This document shows positions 36,651 to 47,134 of a DNA stretch of 64,000 nt, piece by piece. Origin of the DNA: Atopobium massiliense (GTDB lineage: Bacteria; Actinomycetota; Coriobacteriia; Coriobacteriales; Atopobiaceae); NCBI GenBank assembly GCA_900343135.1, contig OPYK01000006.1:55518-119517 (forward strand), given 5' to 3'. Numbering within the stretch: position 1 is the stretch's first letter; each line of letters opens with the position of its first letter. The notes below the pieces were generated by a model. It was not told the DNA's origin, ran no database searches, and was given only the letters and a program-made list of their open reading frames with translations. The position numbers were made by a program, and so were the translations under genes.

Positions 36651-39398
36651 ATGGCAAAGCAAGTAAAAGCTGCAGCACAACCCCAGGAAGAAAAGCCTAC
36701 GCGTGTAGCTGCCGCATCTCCAGATGTTGAACTTAAGCCAACATCAAAAAATTCCGCTGAGCTCGTTTCTTCTCTTATTGAACAAGAGAGCATTGTGCGT
36801 ATTACAACGGAAGAAGATCTTACTAATCTCATGACAAAGATGCGCAAAGCGCAAGCTAAATTTGCCACCTTTACTCAAGAGCAAGTTGATAAAATCTTTT
36901 TTGCTGCTGCTATGGCCGCAGATAACGCCCGTATTCCGCTTGCACAGGTAGCTGTTGCCGAAACAGGCATGGGCTTGGTTGAAGACAAGGTTATTAAAAA
37001 CCACTTTGCTGCTGAGTACATTTACAATGCATATCGTCGCACAAAAACATGTGGCGTTATTTTTGAAGACAAATCGTATGGTATGAAGCACATTGCCGAG
37101 CCAATTGGTATTGTAGCTGCTGTTATTCCAACTACAAACCCCACCTCAACCGCTATTTTTAAGTCACTGTTATGCATTAAAACTCGTAATGCTATTATCA
37201 TTTCGCCGCATCCTCGTGCGCGTAAAGCAACGCTTGCAGCCGCCCGTGTTGTTCGTAAAGCAGCCGAAGCAGCTGGTTTGCCACAAGACATTCTTGTATG
37301 CATCGACACGCCGTCCATTGAGCTTACCAATTTGCTTATGCAAAAAGCTGATATTATTTTGGCAACTGGTGGTCCTGGCATGGTTAAAGCTGCGTACAGC
37401 TCAGGTAAGCCTGCGTTAGGTGTTGGACCTGGTAACAACCCGGCTATTATCGACGATTCTGCCGACATTAAGCTCAGTGTAAACTCCATCATTCACTCTA
37501 AAGTGTTCGACTATGGTACTATCTGCGCGTCCGAAAACTCAGTAATCGTTGTTGATTCTGTTTACGACCAGGTAAAAGACGAATTTGCACGCCGCGGCTG
37601 CTACTTCTTGCAGGGCGACGACATCGCAAAAGTTGGTAACACGGTTATTAAAAACGGCAACATTAACGCCGCTATCGTAGGTAAACCAGCACCGTACATT
37701 GCTCAGATGGCCGGCGTTACCGTGCCTGAGCGCACCAAGATTCTTATGGCTGAGGTTACCTCGGTTGAGCCCGAAGAGCCCTGGAGCCACGAGAAACTCA
37801 GCCCCGTGTTGGCATTCTACCGCGCGAAAGACTTTAACACTGCAGTTTCTATGGCAGAGCGCCTTATTGCCGAGGGCGGCTATGGTCACACGGCAAGCTT
37901 GTTCATCAATACAAATGAGCACGAAAAACTTGAAAAATACGAAAACGCAATGAAAACCTGCCGTGTGCTTATCAACACACCTGCAGCGCAAGGTGGTATT
38001 GGTGACATCTACAACTTTATGCTTACACCTTCGCTTACGCTTGGCTGCGGTGCATGGGGTGGAAACTCAGTTTGCGGAAACGTGGGAGTGATGAACTTGC
38101 TAAATATCAAACAGGTGGCACAGCGCCGCGAAAACATGTTGTGGCTGCAAACTCCCGACAAAGTGTACTTTAAGAAAGGCTGCATGCCCGAAGCCCTAAA
38201 AGAGCTTAAATACAAACTCAACAAAAAGCGCGTGTTTATTATTACCGACCAGTTCCTCTACAAGAGTGGCTTTACTAAGCCCATCGAAAGCACCCTCGAT
38301 GAGCTGGGCATTGTTCACTCCTGCTTCTGGAATGTTGAGCCCGATCCATCGCTGCAATCGGCAGAAGAAGGCCTGCAGCAGCTGCGCGCCTTTGAGCCCG
38401 ATACCATTATGGCAATTGGTGGCGGTTCGGCTATGGACTGCGGTAAGATTATTTGGTTCTTGTACGAAAATCCCGAAGAGTCGTTTGCTAATATGGCTGC
38501 CGACTTTATGGACATCCGTAAACGTGTGTACGAGTTCCCACAAATGGGCAAAAAAGCATACTTTGTTGCTATTCCTACCTCGTCGGGTACCGGTTCTGAA
38601 GTTTCGCCTTACGCTATTATTACCGACAAAACAACAGGCGTGAAATGGCCAATTGCCGATTACGAGCTTATGCCCGACATGGCAATTGTTGATACTGATA
38701 ACATGATGACGCAGCCGCGCGGTCTTACTAGTGCATCGGGCGCCGACGCAATGACGCACTGCTTGGAGTCGTATGTATCTACCTTGGCATCCGACTACAC
38801 CGAGCCATTGTCGCTTAAGGGCTTTAAGCTCATTATGGACTATTTGCCAACAGCCTATAACGAACCAAACAATGTTGAGGCGCGCGACCACATGGCTAAC
38901 GCATCGTGCATTGCTGGTTTGGCGTTCTCCAATGCATTTTTGGGCTTGGTACACTCCATGGCACACAAGCTGGGTGCATTCCACCACATTCCTCACGGTT
39001 GGGCAAACGGCCTGCTTCTTTGCCGTGTTATGCGCTACAACGCTGCCGAAAAACCAACGCGTATGGGCACCTTCCCGCAATATGCTTACCCGCACGCTAA
39101 AGAGCGCTACTGCGAGATGGCGCGCTACATTGGTATTACCGGTGCAAACGACGACGAAGTGTTTGAGAAGCTTATTGAGAAAGTTCAATCTACGCTTGAT
39201 GCTGTTGGTGTTAAGAAAACGATTGCTGAGTACAACGTAGACGAGAAATACTTCTTGGATACGCTTGACGAAATGGCTGAGCAGGCATTTAACGACCAGT
39301 GCACCGTAAGCAACCCGCGCTACCCGCTTATTGAGGAAATCAAGAATATCTATCTTGATGCATACTACGGACGTACGCCGAGCTTCTACGAAGAGTAG
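36651..39398 (+). CDS. adhE: bifunctional acetaldehyde-CoA / alcohol dehydrogenase AdhE
   Basis: 915 residues, cytosolic, forms filaments (spirosomes) in characterised cases. The N-terminal aldehyde dehydrogenase half has TNPTSTAIFKSL, GPGNNPAIID and the catalytic Cys in DYGTICASENS. The C-terminal iron alcohol dehydrogenase half has GGGSAMDCGKIIWF, PTSSGTGSEVSPYAI and the metal His residues in HSMAHKLGAFHHIPHGWANG. It reduces acetyl-CoA to ethanol and regenerates NAD+ in fermentation. A 45-residue Ala/Lys-rich leader precedes the domain. The ATG at 36651 follows GACGGAGG. A structured leader upstream suggests regulation of transcription elongation. Confidence 0.97.
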   Translation: MAKQVKAAAQPQEEKPTRVAAASPDVELKPTSKNSAELVSSLIEQESIVRITTEEDLTNLMTKMRKAQAKFATFTQEQVDKIFFAAAMAADNARIPLAQVAVAETGMGLVEDKVIKNHFAAEYIYNAYRRTKTCGVIFEDKSYGMKHIAEPIGIVAAVIPTTNPTSTAIFKSLLCIKTRNAIIISPHPRARKATLAAARVVRKAAEAAGLPQDILVCIDTPSIELTNLLMQKADIILATGGPGMVKAAYSSGKPALGVGPGNNPAIIDDSADIKLSVNSIIHSKVFDYGTICASENSVIVVDSVYDQVKDEFARRGCYFLQGDDIAKVGNTVIKNGNINAAIVGKPAPYIAQMAGVTVPERTKILMAEVTSVEPEEPWSHEKLSPVLAFYRAKDFNTAVSMAERLIAEGGYGHTASLFINTNEHEKLEKYENAMKTCRVLINTPAAQGGIGDIYNFMLTPSLTLGCGAWGGNSVCGNVGVMNLLNIKQVAQRRENMLWLQTPDKVYFKKGCMPEALKELKYKLNKKRVFIITDQFLYKSGFTKPIESTLDELGIVHSCFWNVEPDPSLQSAEEGLQQLRAFEPDTIMAIGGGSAMDCGKIIWFLYENPEESFANMAADFMDIRKRVYEFPQMGKKAYFVAIPTSSGTGSEVSPYAIITDKTTGVKWPIADYELMPDMAIVDTDNMMTQPRGLTSASGADAMTHCLESYVSTLASDYTEPLSLKGFKLIMDYLPTAYNEPNNVEARDHMANASCIAGLAFSNAFLGLVHSMAHKLGAFHHIPHGWANGLLLCRVMRYNAAEKPTRMGTFPQYAYPHAKERYCEMARYIGITGANDDEVFEKLIEKVQSTLDAVGVKKTIAEYNVDEKYFLDTLDEMAEQAFNDQCTVSNPRYPLIEEIKNIYLDAYYGRTPSFYEE

Positions 39399-39729
39399 GA
39401 TGTACTGCGCGCGATAATTGACTAGTTCATTGAACAGCGCACATAGCAAATAACCCGTCTGCTGCAGCTATGCGGCAGGCGGGTTTTGTGTGTGAGGCGC
39501 ACTTGCACGCTGCACGTGTGGGTTGTACTTGCACGGGTGGCGACACGGTATTCCTCACGCGTTTGTTGCACATTGATGAGAATATCGCGCCGCCGCACAA
39601 AAAATAAAAAAGTACGGTACTATACAAGTGATGCACATTTCTAACCGCAATAACTTGGTGAGCCCTTGCCCCATTTGGGGAATTATAATCGGGAATCAAT
39701 GGTTGGACGAATATACCCGGGAGGCAAAG
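39399..39729. other. intergenic region between adhE and the P-type ATPase
   Basis: 331 bases with the adhE terminator at 39452-39487 and, near 39618, TACTAT as a possible -10. The ATPase frame is open from 39628, but without a ribosome site before 39720. Confidence 0.4.
39452..39487 (+). terminator. rho-independent terminator after adhE
   Basis: AACCCGTCTGC (39452-39462) pairs with GCAGGCGGGTT (39475-39485) with one mismatch, then TTTT. Confidence 0.8.
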
Positions 39730-42411
39730 GTGAGAGAGTATCTCGATACCCCACAGGACGTTGTTACACAGCTGCATTCCAACGAAAGCGATGGTTTATC
39801 CACGCAGCGTGCAGCACAATTACTCAGCGAACATGGACCAAATAAGCTCGACGAAGCGCCAAAAGAATCGGTTGTAAAACGCTTTTTTGAACAAATGGCC
39901 GATCCGATGGTCATTATGCTTATCGTAGCTGCAATTATTTCACTTTCTATTGGGTTATATAATGGTGAAGGCGATTTTGCCGACGTTGCCATCATTTTGT
40001 TTGTCGTGCTGCTCAACTCATTTTTGGGCGTTGTGCAGGAACTTAAAGCTGAAGAGGCACTTGCTGCTTTGCAAGAGATGACGGCAGCACAAAGCAAAGT
40101 TATCCGCGACGGTAAGCTGGTGCGCGTGGCTTCAAGCGATCTTGTTGTGGGCGATATTATTTTGCTCGAAGCGGGCGATTGCGTGCCTGCCGACTGCCGC
40201 ATTCTCGAAAGTGCGTCGCTCAAAATTGAAGAAGCGGCACTTACCGGTGAATCGATTGCAGTTACTAAAATTGCCGATGCGCTGAGCCTTGGCGTAGACG
40301 AGGAAGACATCACCTTAGGCGATCGCAAAAACATGTGCTATATGGGCTCTACCGTAGTGTTTGGTAGGGGACGCGCTATTGTTGTTGGCTGCGGTATGAA
40401 TACTGAAATGGGTAAAATTGCAGCTGCTATTAGCGGTGTTAAAGATGAAGAAACGCCGCTTCAAAAAAAGCTTACCGAACTTTCGCACACGCTTACCATA
40501 TGTGTTGTGGTAATTTGCGCCGTTATTTTTGGTGTTACGCTGCTTAAACACGGTCTGGCATTTTTGTCGGACATTGGCCTTGTTCTTTCTACCTTTATGA
40601 TTGCCGTGTCGCTTGCTGTTGCCGCTATTCCGGAGGGCTTGGCTGCGGTTGTTACCATCGTGCTTTCGATTGGCGTTACCAAAATGAGCAAAAAGCATGC
40701 TATTATTCGCAAGCTTTCTGCTGTTGAAACGCTTGGCTGCACGCAGGTTATTTGCTCGGATAAAACGGGCACGCTTACGCAAAATAAGATGACGGTAGTT
40801 GAGCGTGTGTGCGGCAATCTTACAGCTCACTTGCGGACGATGGCGCTTGCAAGCGACGCTATTTGGGACGATGATAAAAACGCAGCGCAAGGTGAGCCAA
40901 CTGAAGCTGCGCTTGTTGCCGACGCTGCAAAAGACGGCTTTACTACCAGCAAATTAGCGCAATCGCGTCCGCGTGTGGGCGAGATTCCGTTCGATTCTAC
41001 GCGTAAAATGATGACGGTTGTTGTGCGCAATAAATCGGCATATATGCAACATACCAAGGGTGCGCCCGATGTAATTTTGTCGCGGTGCACTACGTATTTG
41101 TCGGAAGGCGGCATCGTTCCGCTCACCGATGAGATTCGCGCACAAATTATTGCCGACAACAAAATGCTTGCTGATAAGGCACTTCGTGTAATTGCGTCGG
41201 CTCGCCGTGATTGGGGTAATGCTGAACCTGCAGCATATACCTCAGATGCGCTCGAACATGACATGTGCTTTGTTGGACTTTCGGGCATGATAGATCCCGT
41301 TCGTCCCGAAGTTAAAACGGCTATTGAAGAAGCTAAAAGCGCTGGTATTCGTGTTGTCATGATTACCGGTGATCACATCGATACCGCCTGCGCTATTGCA
41401 CAACAATTGGGCATTATTGCAAGCCGCGCCGAAGCTATTACAGGCGCTGAACTCGATAAACTCTCTGACGATGACTTGGCTTTGCATATTAGCTCGTATG
41501 GTGTGTATGCACGTGTTCAGCCTGAGCACAAGGTGCGTATTGTTGATGCGTGGAAAAAGCAAAACAAAGTTGTTGCTATGACGGGCGATGGTGTAAACGA
41601 CGCGCCGTCTATTAAACGCGCTGATATTGGCATTGGTATGGGCATTACGGGCACCGACGTTACCAAAAACGTTGCCGATATGGTGCTTGCCGACGACAAT
41701 TTTGCAACCATTATTAAAGCGTGCCGCGAAGGTAGACGCATTTATGACAACATTCGTAAGTGCATTCAGTTTTTGCTTTCCAGCAATTTAGCCGAAGTTG
41801 TTGCCGTATTTATTGCGTCGCTTATTGGTTTTACCATTTTGGAGCCAACGCACTTGTTGTGGATAAACCTTATTACCGACTCGTTGCCCGCGCTGGCAAT
41901 GGCATGCGAGGCTGCCGAGCCCGGTATCATGAAGCGTAAGCCGCGCAACACGCAGGACGGTATTTTTGCTGGCGGCGTTGGCATTGATATGCTGTTCCAG
42001 GGTGTTATTATTGCGGTGCTTACGCTTATTAGCTACTTTATTGGTCATTACTTTGAGTTTGGCACCGCCGATATTTCGCAGGTACTTGCCGATCCTACTA
42101 AGGGTATTCACGGCATGACCATGGCGTTCTTAACACTTTCTATGGTTGAGATTTTCCACTCGTTTAATATGCGCTCGCTTCGCCAATCGCTCGCAACGCT
42201 TAAGCATCAAAACTGGTGGCTGTGGGGTTCGTTTGCGTTTGCGCTGCTTCTTACGTTTCTTGTGGTGGAAACGCCGCTTTCAGCGTTCTTTAATTTTGCA
42301 GAAATTGGTGTTGAAGAGTATGGTGCAGCCTTGGTGTTAGCGGCGCTTATTATTCCTATCGTCGAAGTTGAAAAATGGGTTATGCGCAGGATCGATGGTG
42401 TGCGCGCGTAG
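39730..42411 (+). CDS. calcium-type P-type ATPase (P2 family)
   Basis: About 893 residues. The phosphorylated Asp is in CSDKTGTLTQNKM; the actuator has LTGESIAVTK, the ion-site helix 4 AAIPEGLAAVV, the hinge TGDGVNDAPSIKRADIGIGMG, and helix 6 NLITDSLPALAM. About ten membrane helices are present and the N-terminal cation ATPase segment starts near LHSNESDGLST. Motifs fit SERCA/PMCA-like bacterial pumps that export Ca2+ (LMCA1 type). The GTG at 39730 is preferred because GGGAGG lies 6-8 bases upstream; a longer frame from 39628 lacks a ribosome site. Confidence 0.95.
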   Translation: MREYLDTPQDVVTQLHSNESDGLSTQRAAQLLSEHGPNKLDEAPKESVVKRFFEQMADPMVIMLIVAAIISLSIGLYNGEGDFADVAIILFVVLLNSFLGVVQELKAEEALAALQEMTAAQSKVIRDGKLVRVASSDLVVGDIILLEAGDCVPADCRILESASLKIEEAALTGESIAVTKIADALSLGVDEEDITLGDRKNMCYMGSTVVFGRGRAIVVGCGMNTEMGKIAAAISGVKDEETPLQKKLTELSHTLTICVVVICAVIFGVTLLKHGLAFLSDIGLVLSTFMIAVSLAVAAIPEGLAAVVTIVLSIGVTKMSKKHAIIRKLSAVETLGCTQVICSDKTGTLTQNKMTVVERVCGNLTAHLRTMALASDAIWDDDKNAAQGEPTEAALVADAAKDGFTTSKLAQSRPRVGEIPFDSTRKMMTVVVRNKSAYMQHTKGAPDVILSRCTTYLSEGGIVPLTDEIRAQIIADNKMLADKALRVIASARRDWGNAEPAAYTSDALEHDMCFVGLSGMIDPVRPEVKTAIEEAKSAGIRVVMITGDHIDTACAIAQQLGIIASRAEAITGAELDKLSDDDLALHISSYGVYARVQPEHKVRIVDAWKKQNKVVAMTGDGVNDAPSIKRADIGIGMGITGTDVTKNVADMVLADDNFATIIKACREGRRIYDNIRKCIQFLLSSNLAEVVAVFIASLIGFTILEPTHLLWINLITDSLPALAMACEAAEPGIMKRKPRNTQDGIFAGGVGIDMLFQGVIIAVLTLISYFIGHYFEFGTADISQVLADPTKGIHGMTMAFLTLSMVEIFHSFNMRSLRQSLATLKHQNWWLWGSFAFALLLTFLVVETPLSAFFNFAEIGVEEYGAALVLAALIIPIVEVEKWVMRRIDGVRA

Positions 42412-42490
42412 GTGTAGCTTGGTGCGCGCTATGTGCGTGGTGTTTGTGCGCGTGCAACCGGCGGTTTAGATGCATAAAGGAGATATGTGC

Positions 42491-43762
42491 GTGAGTGTAA
42501 ACGAAACGCAAACTAATCCGGTATTTGCCGATTGTGTACGTGCTGCAGGCGATGCGTGGGGCACGTACACGCACCGTTTGTCGCAGGCGCAGCGCAGCCT
42601 GGGCGTTTGCGCTGCAGGCGCTGATGTTGCGGGTACTGGCGATGGGTCCTCATCACCGTTGTATCTTGCTCAATGCATTCGTCTTGACAAAAGCTATCCT
42701 ATGGTGGTGTGCGCGCAGGGCACCATGCGCGGCGAATTTGCCGCCCAGCGTTCAAAACATGGCAATAAGCTGCAGGTTTGTATTGGCGACTGGGTTATTA
42801 TTCGTATTGACGCTGCGCACAACATGGCAATTATTGTTGATGTGTGCCCGCGCATTCGTGCATTTTCGCGCTGGATTGGCGATAGGCGCGGCACCATGCA
42901 AACGCTTGCCGCAAACATTACGAACGTGGCTCTTACCTGCGCACTTGGCGCGCAGCCGCTTTGTATCGATCAGCTTGTGCGTGCCTGCGTTATTGCAGCA
43001 CACAACAATATAATGCCCTGTATTATTCTTACAAAGGCAGATAGAATATCGTCTGCTAACCTATGCGAGCAGTTAGAGCGCTTGGTTGGTGCTATTCCGC
43101 CGCACGTTTGTGTGTACGTGTGCTCTGCCGCAGCGTTTTCGCACGGTGATGAAGATGCGCTTATAAGGTCGTTTTTGGACGATGGTGCAGTAGCTTCGTT
43201 TATGTATGCACATCCGCAGGTAACATGGGGTGTTTCGGCTGTTCGCCGTGCACTTTGTGGTGCGGGTGCAAGCGGCGCCGCTAATTGTGCTGGCAGTGAT
43301 AATGCTGCTGGCGGCGCATCGTCCGCTTTTGTGGATACATCCTCACTGTCTTCAACCGCGCCTATCGTTACCATGTTTTTTGGCATGTCGGGCGCGGGCA
43401 AATCTACGCTTATAAATACTCTGCTTCATCAGCACATTATGGATACGTCGCGTACGCGCGCGCGTGATGATGCAGGTAGGCACACTACCGTGTCGCGCCG
43501 TTTGCTGCGCGTTAATGCTCATGCCATGCTTATCGATTGTCCCGGTGTGCGTACGCTGCGTCTTTTGTTCGAAGAAGACGGTGTGCGCCGGCTTTTTGCC
43601 GATGCGCTGCCGCAGGATGGTGCATGTAAATTTTCTGATTGTACGCATACTCATGAGCCTGGCTGCGCCCTTAAAGACGTTGCGTATGCACGTATATATG
43701 CCCAGCTTATGGGCGAAATCGCTGACGCGCAGACTGAGGTTGCTGCCGACGTGCGTAGCTAA
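42491..43762 (+). CDS. rsgA: ribosome small-subunit-dependent GTPase RsgA (circularly permuted)
   Basis: About 423 residues. An OB-fold (GEFAAQRSKHGNKLQVCIGDWVIIRI) precedes the permuted GTPase order G4 (ILTKADRI), G1 (GMSGAGKSTLINTLL), G3 (IDCPGVRTL). The C-terminal zinc finger is CKFSDCTHTHEPGCAL. RsgA matures the 30S subunit. Two features are odd: an Ala/Gly/Ser-rich insert of about 35 residues just before G1, and an N-terminal extension, making it longer than the usual 300-350 residues. GTG 42491 lies 8 bases after AAAGGAG; ATG 42485 is possible. Confidence 0.95.
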   Translation: MSVNETQTNPVFADCVRAAGDAWGTYTHRLSQAQRSLGVCAAGADVAGTGDGSSSPLYLAQCIRLDKSYPMVVCAQGTMRGEFAAQRSKHGNKLQVCIGDWVIIRIDAAHNMAIIVDVCPRIRAFSRWIGDRRGTMQTLAANITNVALTCALGAQPLCIDQLVRACVIAAHNNIMPCIILTKADRISSANLCEQLERLVGAIPPHVCVYVCSAAAFSHGDEDALIRSFLDDGAVASFMYAHPQVTWGVSAVRRALCGAGASGAANCAGSDNAAGGASSAFVDTSSLSSTAPIVTMFFGMSGAGKSTLINTLLHQHIMDTSRTRARDDAGRHTTVSRRLLRVNAHAMLIDCPGVRTLRLLFEEDGVRRLFADALPQDGACKFSDCTHTHEPGCALKDVAYARIYAQLMGEIADAQTEVAADVRS

Positions 43763-44118
43763 GCGTTTCTGCAATCCGTGTAGCGCTCAAGGGCTGTGCT
43801 GCGTCGTTTTGTGTTGAACGTTGTTTTATGTTGCACGTCTTTTTATGGGCGCTTCTTCTTCATAATTTCTTAACAAGCGACAGGTGTGATAATCTCCTTC
43901 ACACATCGCCCATACCTAAAATTGGGCGTTGTTTGCTGCATGTGCCGTGCTGTATTACGGTAATTATTTTTTTGCACATGCATACAAAATTTTATTAAAA
44001 AATCCTTGCGAGTTTATTGCAAGTAACGCGGGAGCCATGTTTTACCTGGTACTTTACTAATTTTTTTGAACATGAGACTATGCACCTACAGCAAATCGAA
44101 AGTGATAAGGAGGTGTGT
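43763..44118. other. upstream region of the Tad pilus locus
   Basis: 356 bases without a gene. GTGTGATAATC at about 43885 contains a GATAAT -10 candidate, and CGCCCA...TGGGCG near 43908-43929 can form a hairpin. I looked for a c-di-GMP riboswitch pattern and found none. Confidence 0.4.
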
Positions 44119-45126
44119 ATGTCGTTTAAGTTTCGCGTGCTTTGTGCGCTTTTGTGTGCTGTCGCCGCTGCGATGATAAGTTTGCAATATTCTCAATCGA
44201 TTAGAGCTGATGCTCAAAAAATGCGTGAAGATTTGCAGGCACGGTATGGTGGCGAAACAGTTGAATTGGTTGTAAGCACAAAAGCACTTCGGGTTGGCGA
44301 CGTTATTGAGCCATCAGATGTGGTTAAGCGCGATTGGGTTTCGATGCTTGCGCCTGCAGATGCGTATACACGTATGGAAGATGTTGTTGGTAAAACTGTA
44401 AAGGTGCCGCTTAGCGAAAATACTCCCATAACACAAACGACGTTTGCCGCTATGGATGAACAATACTCAATACCTGAAGGATATGTTGCACTTAGCATTC
44501 CGCTTACAGAAAAACTTGGATTAGGACAACATATTGCGCCTCATACTGCAGTAGTTGCGTATGAAGCGACGCAAAAAGCATCCGATCTTATCACTTCCGA
44601 TATGCGTGTGCTGTATGTTCAAGATGAAGCGCGTGGTCAATTTAGTTCGCCTAGCTGTGTTGTTGCGGTAAAACCACAGGACGTTGGGCGTATTTTAACT
44701 GCGCAGGCAAAAAATAGTCTTAAGTTTGTTGTGCCCGCGCAAGATACCACAAGCGATAATGCTGATGCTTCAAATGCTGCTACCGGTACGCAGGAAAACG
44801 GCGGAGAAAACGGCGCTCCTGAGGCTGCCGCGGGTGCGGGCGCTGCTGCTGCCGGTGAACCTGGCGCTGAAAGCGGCATATCTACTGAAGGCGATAGTGC
44901 GGCGCAAGATCCTGCGGGTGAGGACGTATCTTCTGATGTGAGCGCGCAGGCAATGGACGAGGCTGCACGCGATGATTCGCCCGCTGCTGCGGCAGATGCC
45001 ACTCACGCGCGCAAGGCACCTTCACACAAACAATCAAAACCTAAGCGCTCACGTGCGCATGCGGATTCTACATCAAAGCAGCGCTCTGTAGCATCTGCTA
45101 CGCCGTCGCAAAAGAAATCGAGGTGA
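44119..45126 (+). CDS. cpaB: Flp pilus assembly protein CpaB/RcpC (SAF domain)
   Basis: 335 residues. One N-terminal membrane helix (VLCALLCAVAAAMISL) then a SAF domain (VVSTKALRVGDVIEPSDVVKRDW) and the RcpC/CpaB fold with VVGKTVKVPLSENTPI, about 50-210. The last 120 residues are Ala/Asp/Glu- then Lys/Ser-rich low complexity and probably disordered. CpaB homologues sit in the periplasmic or wall side of Tad machines. The ATG at 44119 follows AAGGAGG. First gene of the pilus operon, 4 bases before tadZ. Confidence 0.88.
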   Translation: MSFKFRVLCALLCAVAAAMISLQYSQSIRADAQKMREDLQARYGGETVELVVSTKALRVGDVIEPSDVVKRDWVSMLAPADAYTRMEDVVGKTVKVPLSENTPITQTTFAAMDEQYSIPEGYVALSIPLTEKLGLGQHIAPHTAVVAYEATQKASDLITSDMRVLYVQDEARGQFSSPSCVVAVKPQDVGRILTAQAKNSLKFVVPAQDTTSDNADASNAATGTQENGGENGAPEAAAGAGAAAAGEPGAESGISTEGDSAAQDPAGEDVSSDVSAQAMDEAARDDSPAAAADATHARKAPSHKQSKPKRSRAHADSTSKQRSVASATPSQKKSR

Positions 45127-45130
45127 GCAT

Positions 45131-47134
45131 ATGAGCACATCAATACCTCAAAAATCAAATCGCCAGATGAATGCATGTACAAATGAACACTGGCTGGCCT
45201 GCTGTTATCCTGGACATCAACCAATCCTCAACAAAGCATATGAGCTGTGCAAATGCGCCTTGCCGCTTGAGTATGTTGCAGACGGAAGCGCGCTTCGAAA
45301 GCGTGTTCAGCGTCTTGGTGCGCAGCGTTGTAGTGTGCTTGTAGGGCTTACGCAAGACGGTGTGTCTGATATTAATTTAGCTGCTGCGCTTGTGCACGAT
45401 GGTTGCGCGCGCGTAATGCTGGTTGGTGTTGGTATATCGGGGTCGGTGCGCTCGCGTGCTATGGCCGCTGGCATATCTGATGTGTGGGATATGCAAGCAT
45501 TTGGTTGTATTGGCTTTGATGGAAATGCGAATCGTGCAACGTTAGCCCACAGTGCACCTGAGTTGAGGTCAAAGCCAGTACAAACACATGAACCTGCGCC
45601 GGCGAGTTTGCGCGCTGATGATGCGGCGTTACAGTACGTCAATAACGTGCAGACGCGATGCAATGACGATTCTGCTGAAGCACGCTTGGCGTCGGCGCTT
45701 GCATCGCGCAAGATAGACCCTGATATTGCTGCAATTTTATCGGATACATCTATGTCGGATGTTACTGATGCGCCAGCTACACCTGCAGCGCCCGTAGCAC
45801 CCGCAGAACCTGCTCAAGATTCATATACACCTACGATGCCTTCGTTTGCTGAGCAGCTTCAGGATGTTGCAAAACAATTGCAGCGTATAGGGGTTGATAT
45901 GGCGCAGGCAACGCACGGTTCGTCTTGTGGATTATCTGCACAAGATAGCAGCGCGCACAATAAAGCACATCTAGCGCAGCTTGCCCGCAACGACGACATA
46001 GATGACCTCGATATGGATGATATGTTGCAAGCAATGTTTGACGACCAGATTGCAGCACCTACGTCTGGAGGCACTGCAGGCACCTCGCGCACTGCAGGCA
46101 CATCGCGCTCCGCAGCCGCACCTGCTGCTGATAAGGCTGCCGCAGCTCCAAACACGTCGTTGCCCGCGGCTTCTTCCTTATCGCTTTCTCTTCCTTCCAT
46201 TACTAATGAGCCTACGTCGTTGTCTTTAGACGCACATCAGCCATCTGGAAAATCCGAAAACGCAGCAGAAAGTCCTGTCGGCGAGGAGGATGCACACTAT
46301 CCGCGTGGGCAGGCACCAATCATTTGTTTTACGAGCGGTCGCGGCGCTATGGGAAAAACGACGCTTGCTTGTGCAACGGCTGCGCTCTTTGCGCAGGCAC
46401 ACGTGCGCTGCGCCCTTATCGACCTTGACTTATCGTGTGGTAATGCCGCACGTGCATTTGGTATTGAACATCCGTTTGACTTAGCGCGCCTGTATGCATC
46501 GCCGCAGCTTTTAGAGATAATCGACAAATCGGCTGTGTATGTGAACGATAATTTGGCGCTTTGGGGTCCGTGCGAAAAGCCCGAAACAGCAGAGTTGGTA
46601 AACGATGCGATACCTGCACTTATAAGCTATGCGACGAATAATTTTGATGTTGTTGTTATTGATACATCAACAACCTTTACCGATGCTGTGTGCCAAGCTG
46701 TTCAGGCGGCAGATAGAGTGATGATTATTCATGATGATATGTACGACGCGCTAAGCTCTTTGGGAAGAACGTCTGCGCTGGTTGTGCGCCTGGGTGTTGC
46801 ACGTACACGGATATGTCGCGTTCAAAATTATGCAAACGCACATGCAAAACTCGATTTTGATTTTGCGCGCGGTGAGATTGGTCTTGAAGGGGCAAGTGTA
46901 TATGGCATTTGCGACGGCGGATCGGATATTGGCGAGCTTATGAGCCTGGGCAATATGCTCGATATTTGTGCAGGTAATTCTACCTTTATTAAGTCGATGC
47001 AAACAATGGTAACAGAGCTTGCGCATAGCCTGCGTATTGACCTTAAACCCGACCACGAACACGCCCGCACGGCTTCCAAATCGCGCAAACGTACGCGTAC
47101 GTTTTTTGGTAAGAAAGAGCGGTGTGCGTCATGA
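45131..47134 (+). CDS. tadZ: TadZ/CpaE-like ParA-family ATPase
   Basis: 667 residues. A receiver-like N-terminal domain (about 35-130) lacks obvious phospho-Asp residues; then a long Ala/Ser/Thr-rich linker (about 140-390); then a ParA/MinD ATPase (about 395-640) with TSGRGAMGKTTLACATAALF, LIDLDLSCGNAARAFGI and DVVVIDTSTTFTD. The Walker A reads GRGAMGKTT, with Arg where the MinD signature Lys is expected. TadZ localises the pilus machine to a pole (family knowledge). ATG 45131; its stop overlaps the tadA start by 4 bases (ATGA). A basic tail (KSRKRTRTFFGKK) ends the protein. Confidence 0.87.
   Translation: MSTSIPQKSNRQMNACTNEHWLACCYPGHQPILNKAYELCKCALPLEYVADGSALRKRVQRLGAQRCSVLVGLTQDGVSDINLAAALVHDGCARVMLVGVGISGSVRSRAMAAGISDVWDMQAFGCIGFDGNANRATLAHSAPELRSKPVQTHEPAPASLRADDAALQYVNNVQTRCNDDSAEARLASALASRKIDPDIAAILSDTSMSDVTDAPATPAAPVAPAEPAQDSYTPTMPSFAEQLQDVAKQLQRIGVDMAQATHGSSCGLSAQDSSAHNKAHLAQLARNDDIDDLDMDDMLQAMFDDQIAAPTSGGTAGTSRTAGTSRSAAAPAADKAAAAPNTSLPAASSLSLSLPSITNEPTSLSLDAHQPSGKSENAAESPVGEEDAHYPRGQAPIICFTSGRGAMGKTTLACATAALFAQAHVRCALIDLDLSCGNAARAFGIEHPFDLARLYASPQLLEIIDKSAVYVNDNLALWGPCEKPETAELVNDAIPALISYATNNFDVVVIDTSTTFTDAVCQAVQAADRVMIIHDDMYDALSSLGRTSALVVRLGVARTRICRVQNYANAHAKLDFDFARGEIGLEGASVYGICDGGSDIGELMSLGNMLDICAGNSTFIKSMQTMVTELAHSLRIDLKPDHEHARTASKSRKRTRTFFGKKERCAS

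Noticed and set aside
38196..39449. 417-codon antisense open frame over adhE
   Set aside because: Shadow of a strongly biased gene; residue pattern is Cys/His/Arg-rich and not protein-like.
43763..44118. c-di-GMP riboswitch upstream of the Tad locus
   Set aside because: The conserved GEMM core sequences are not present.
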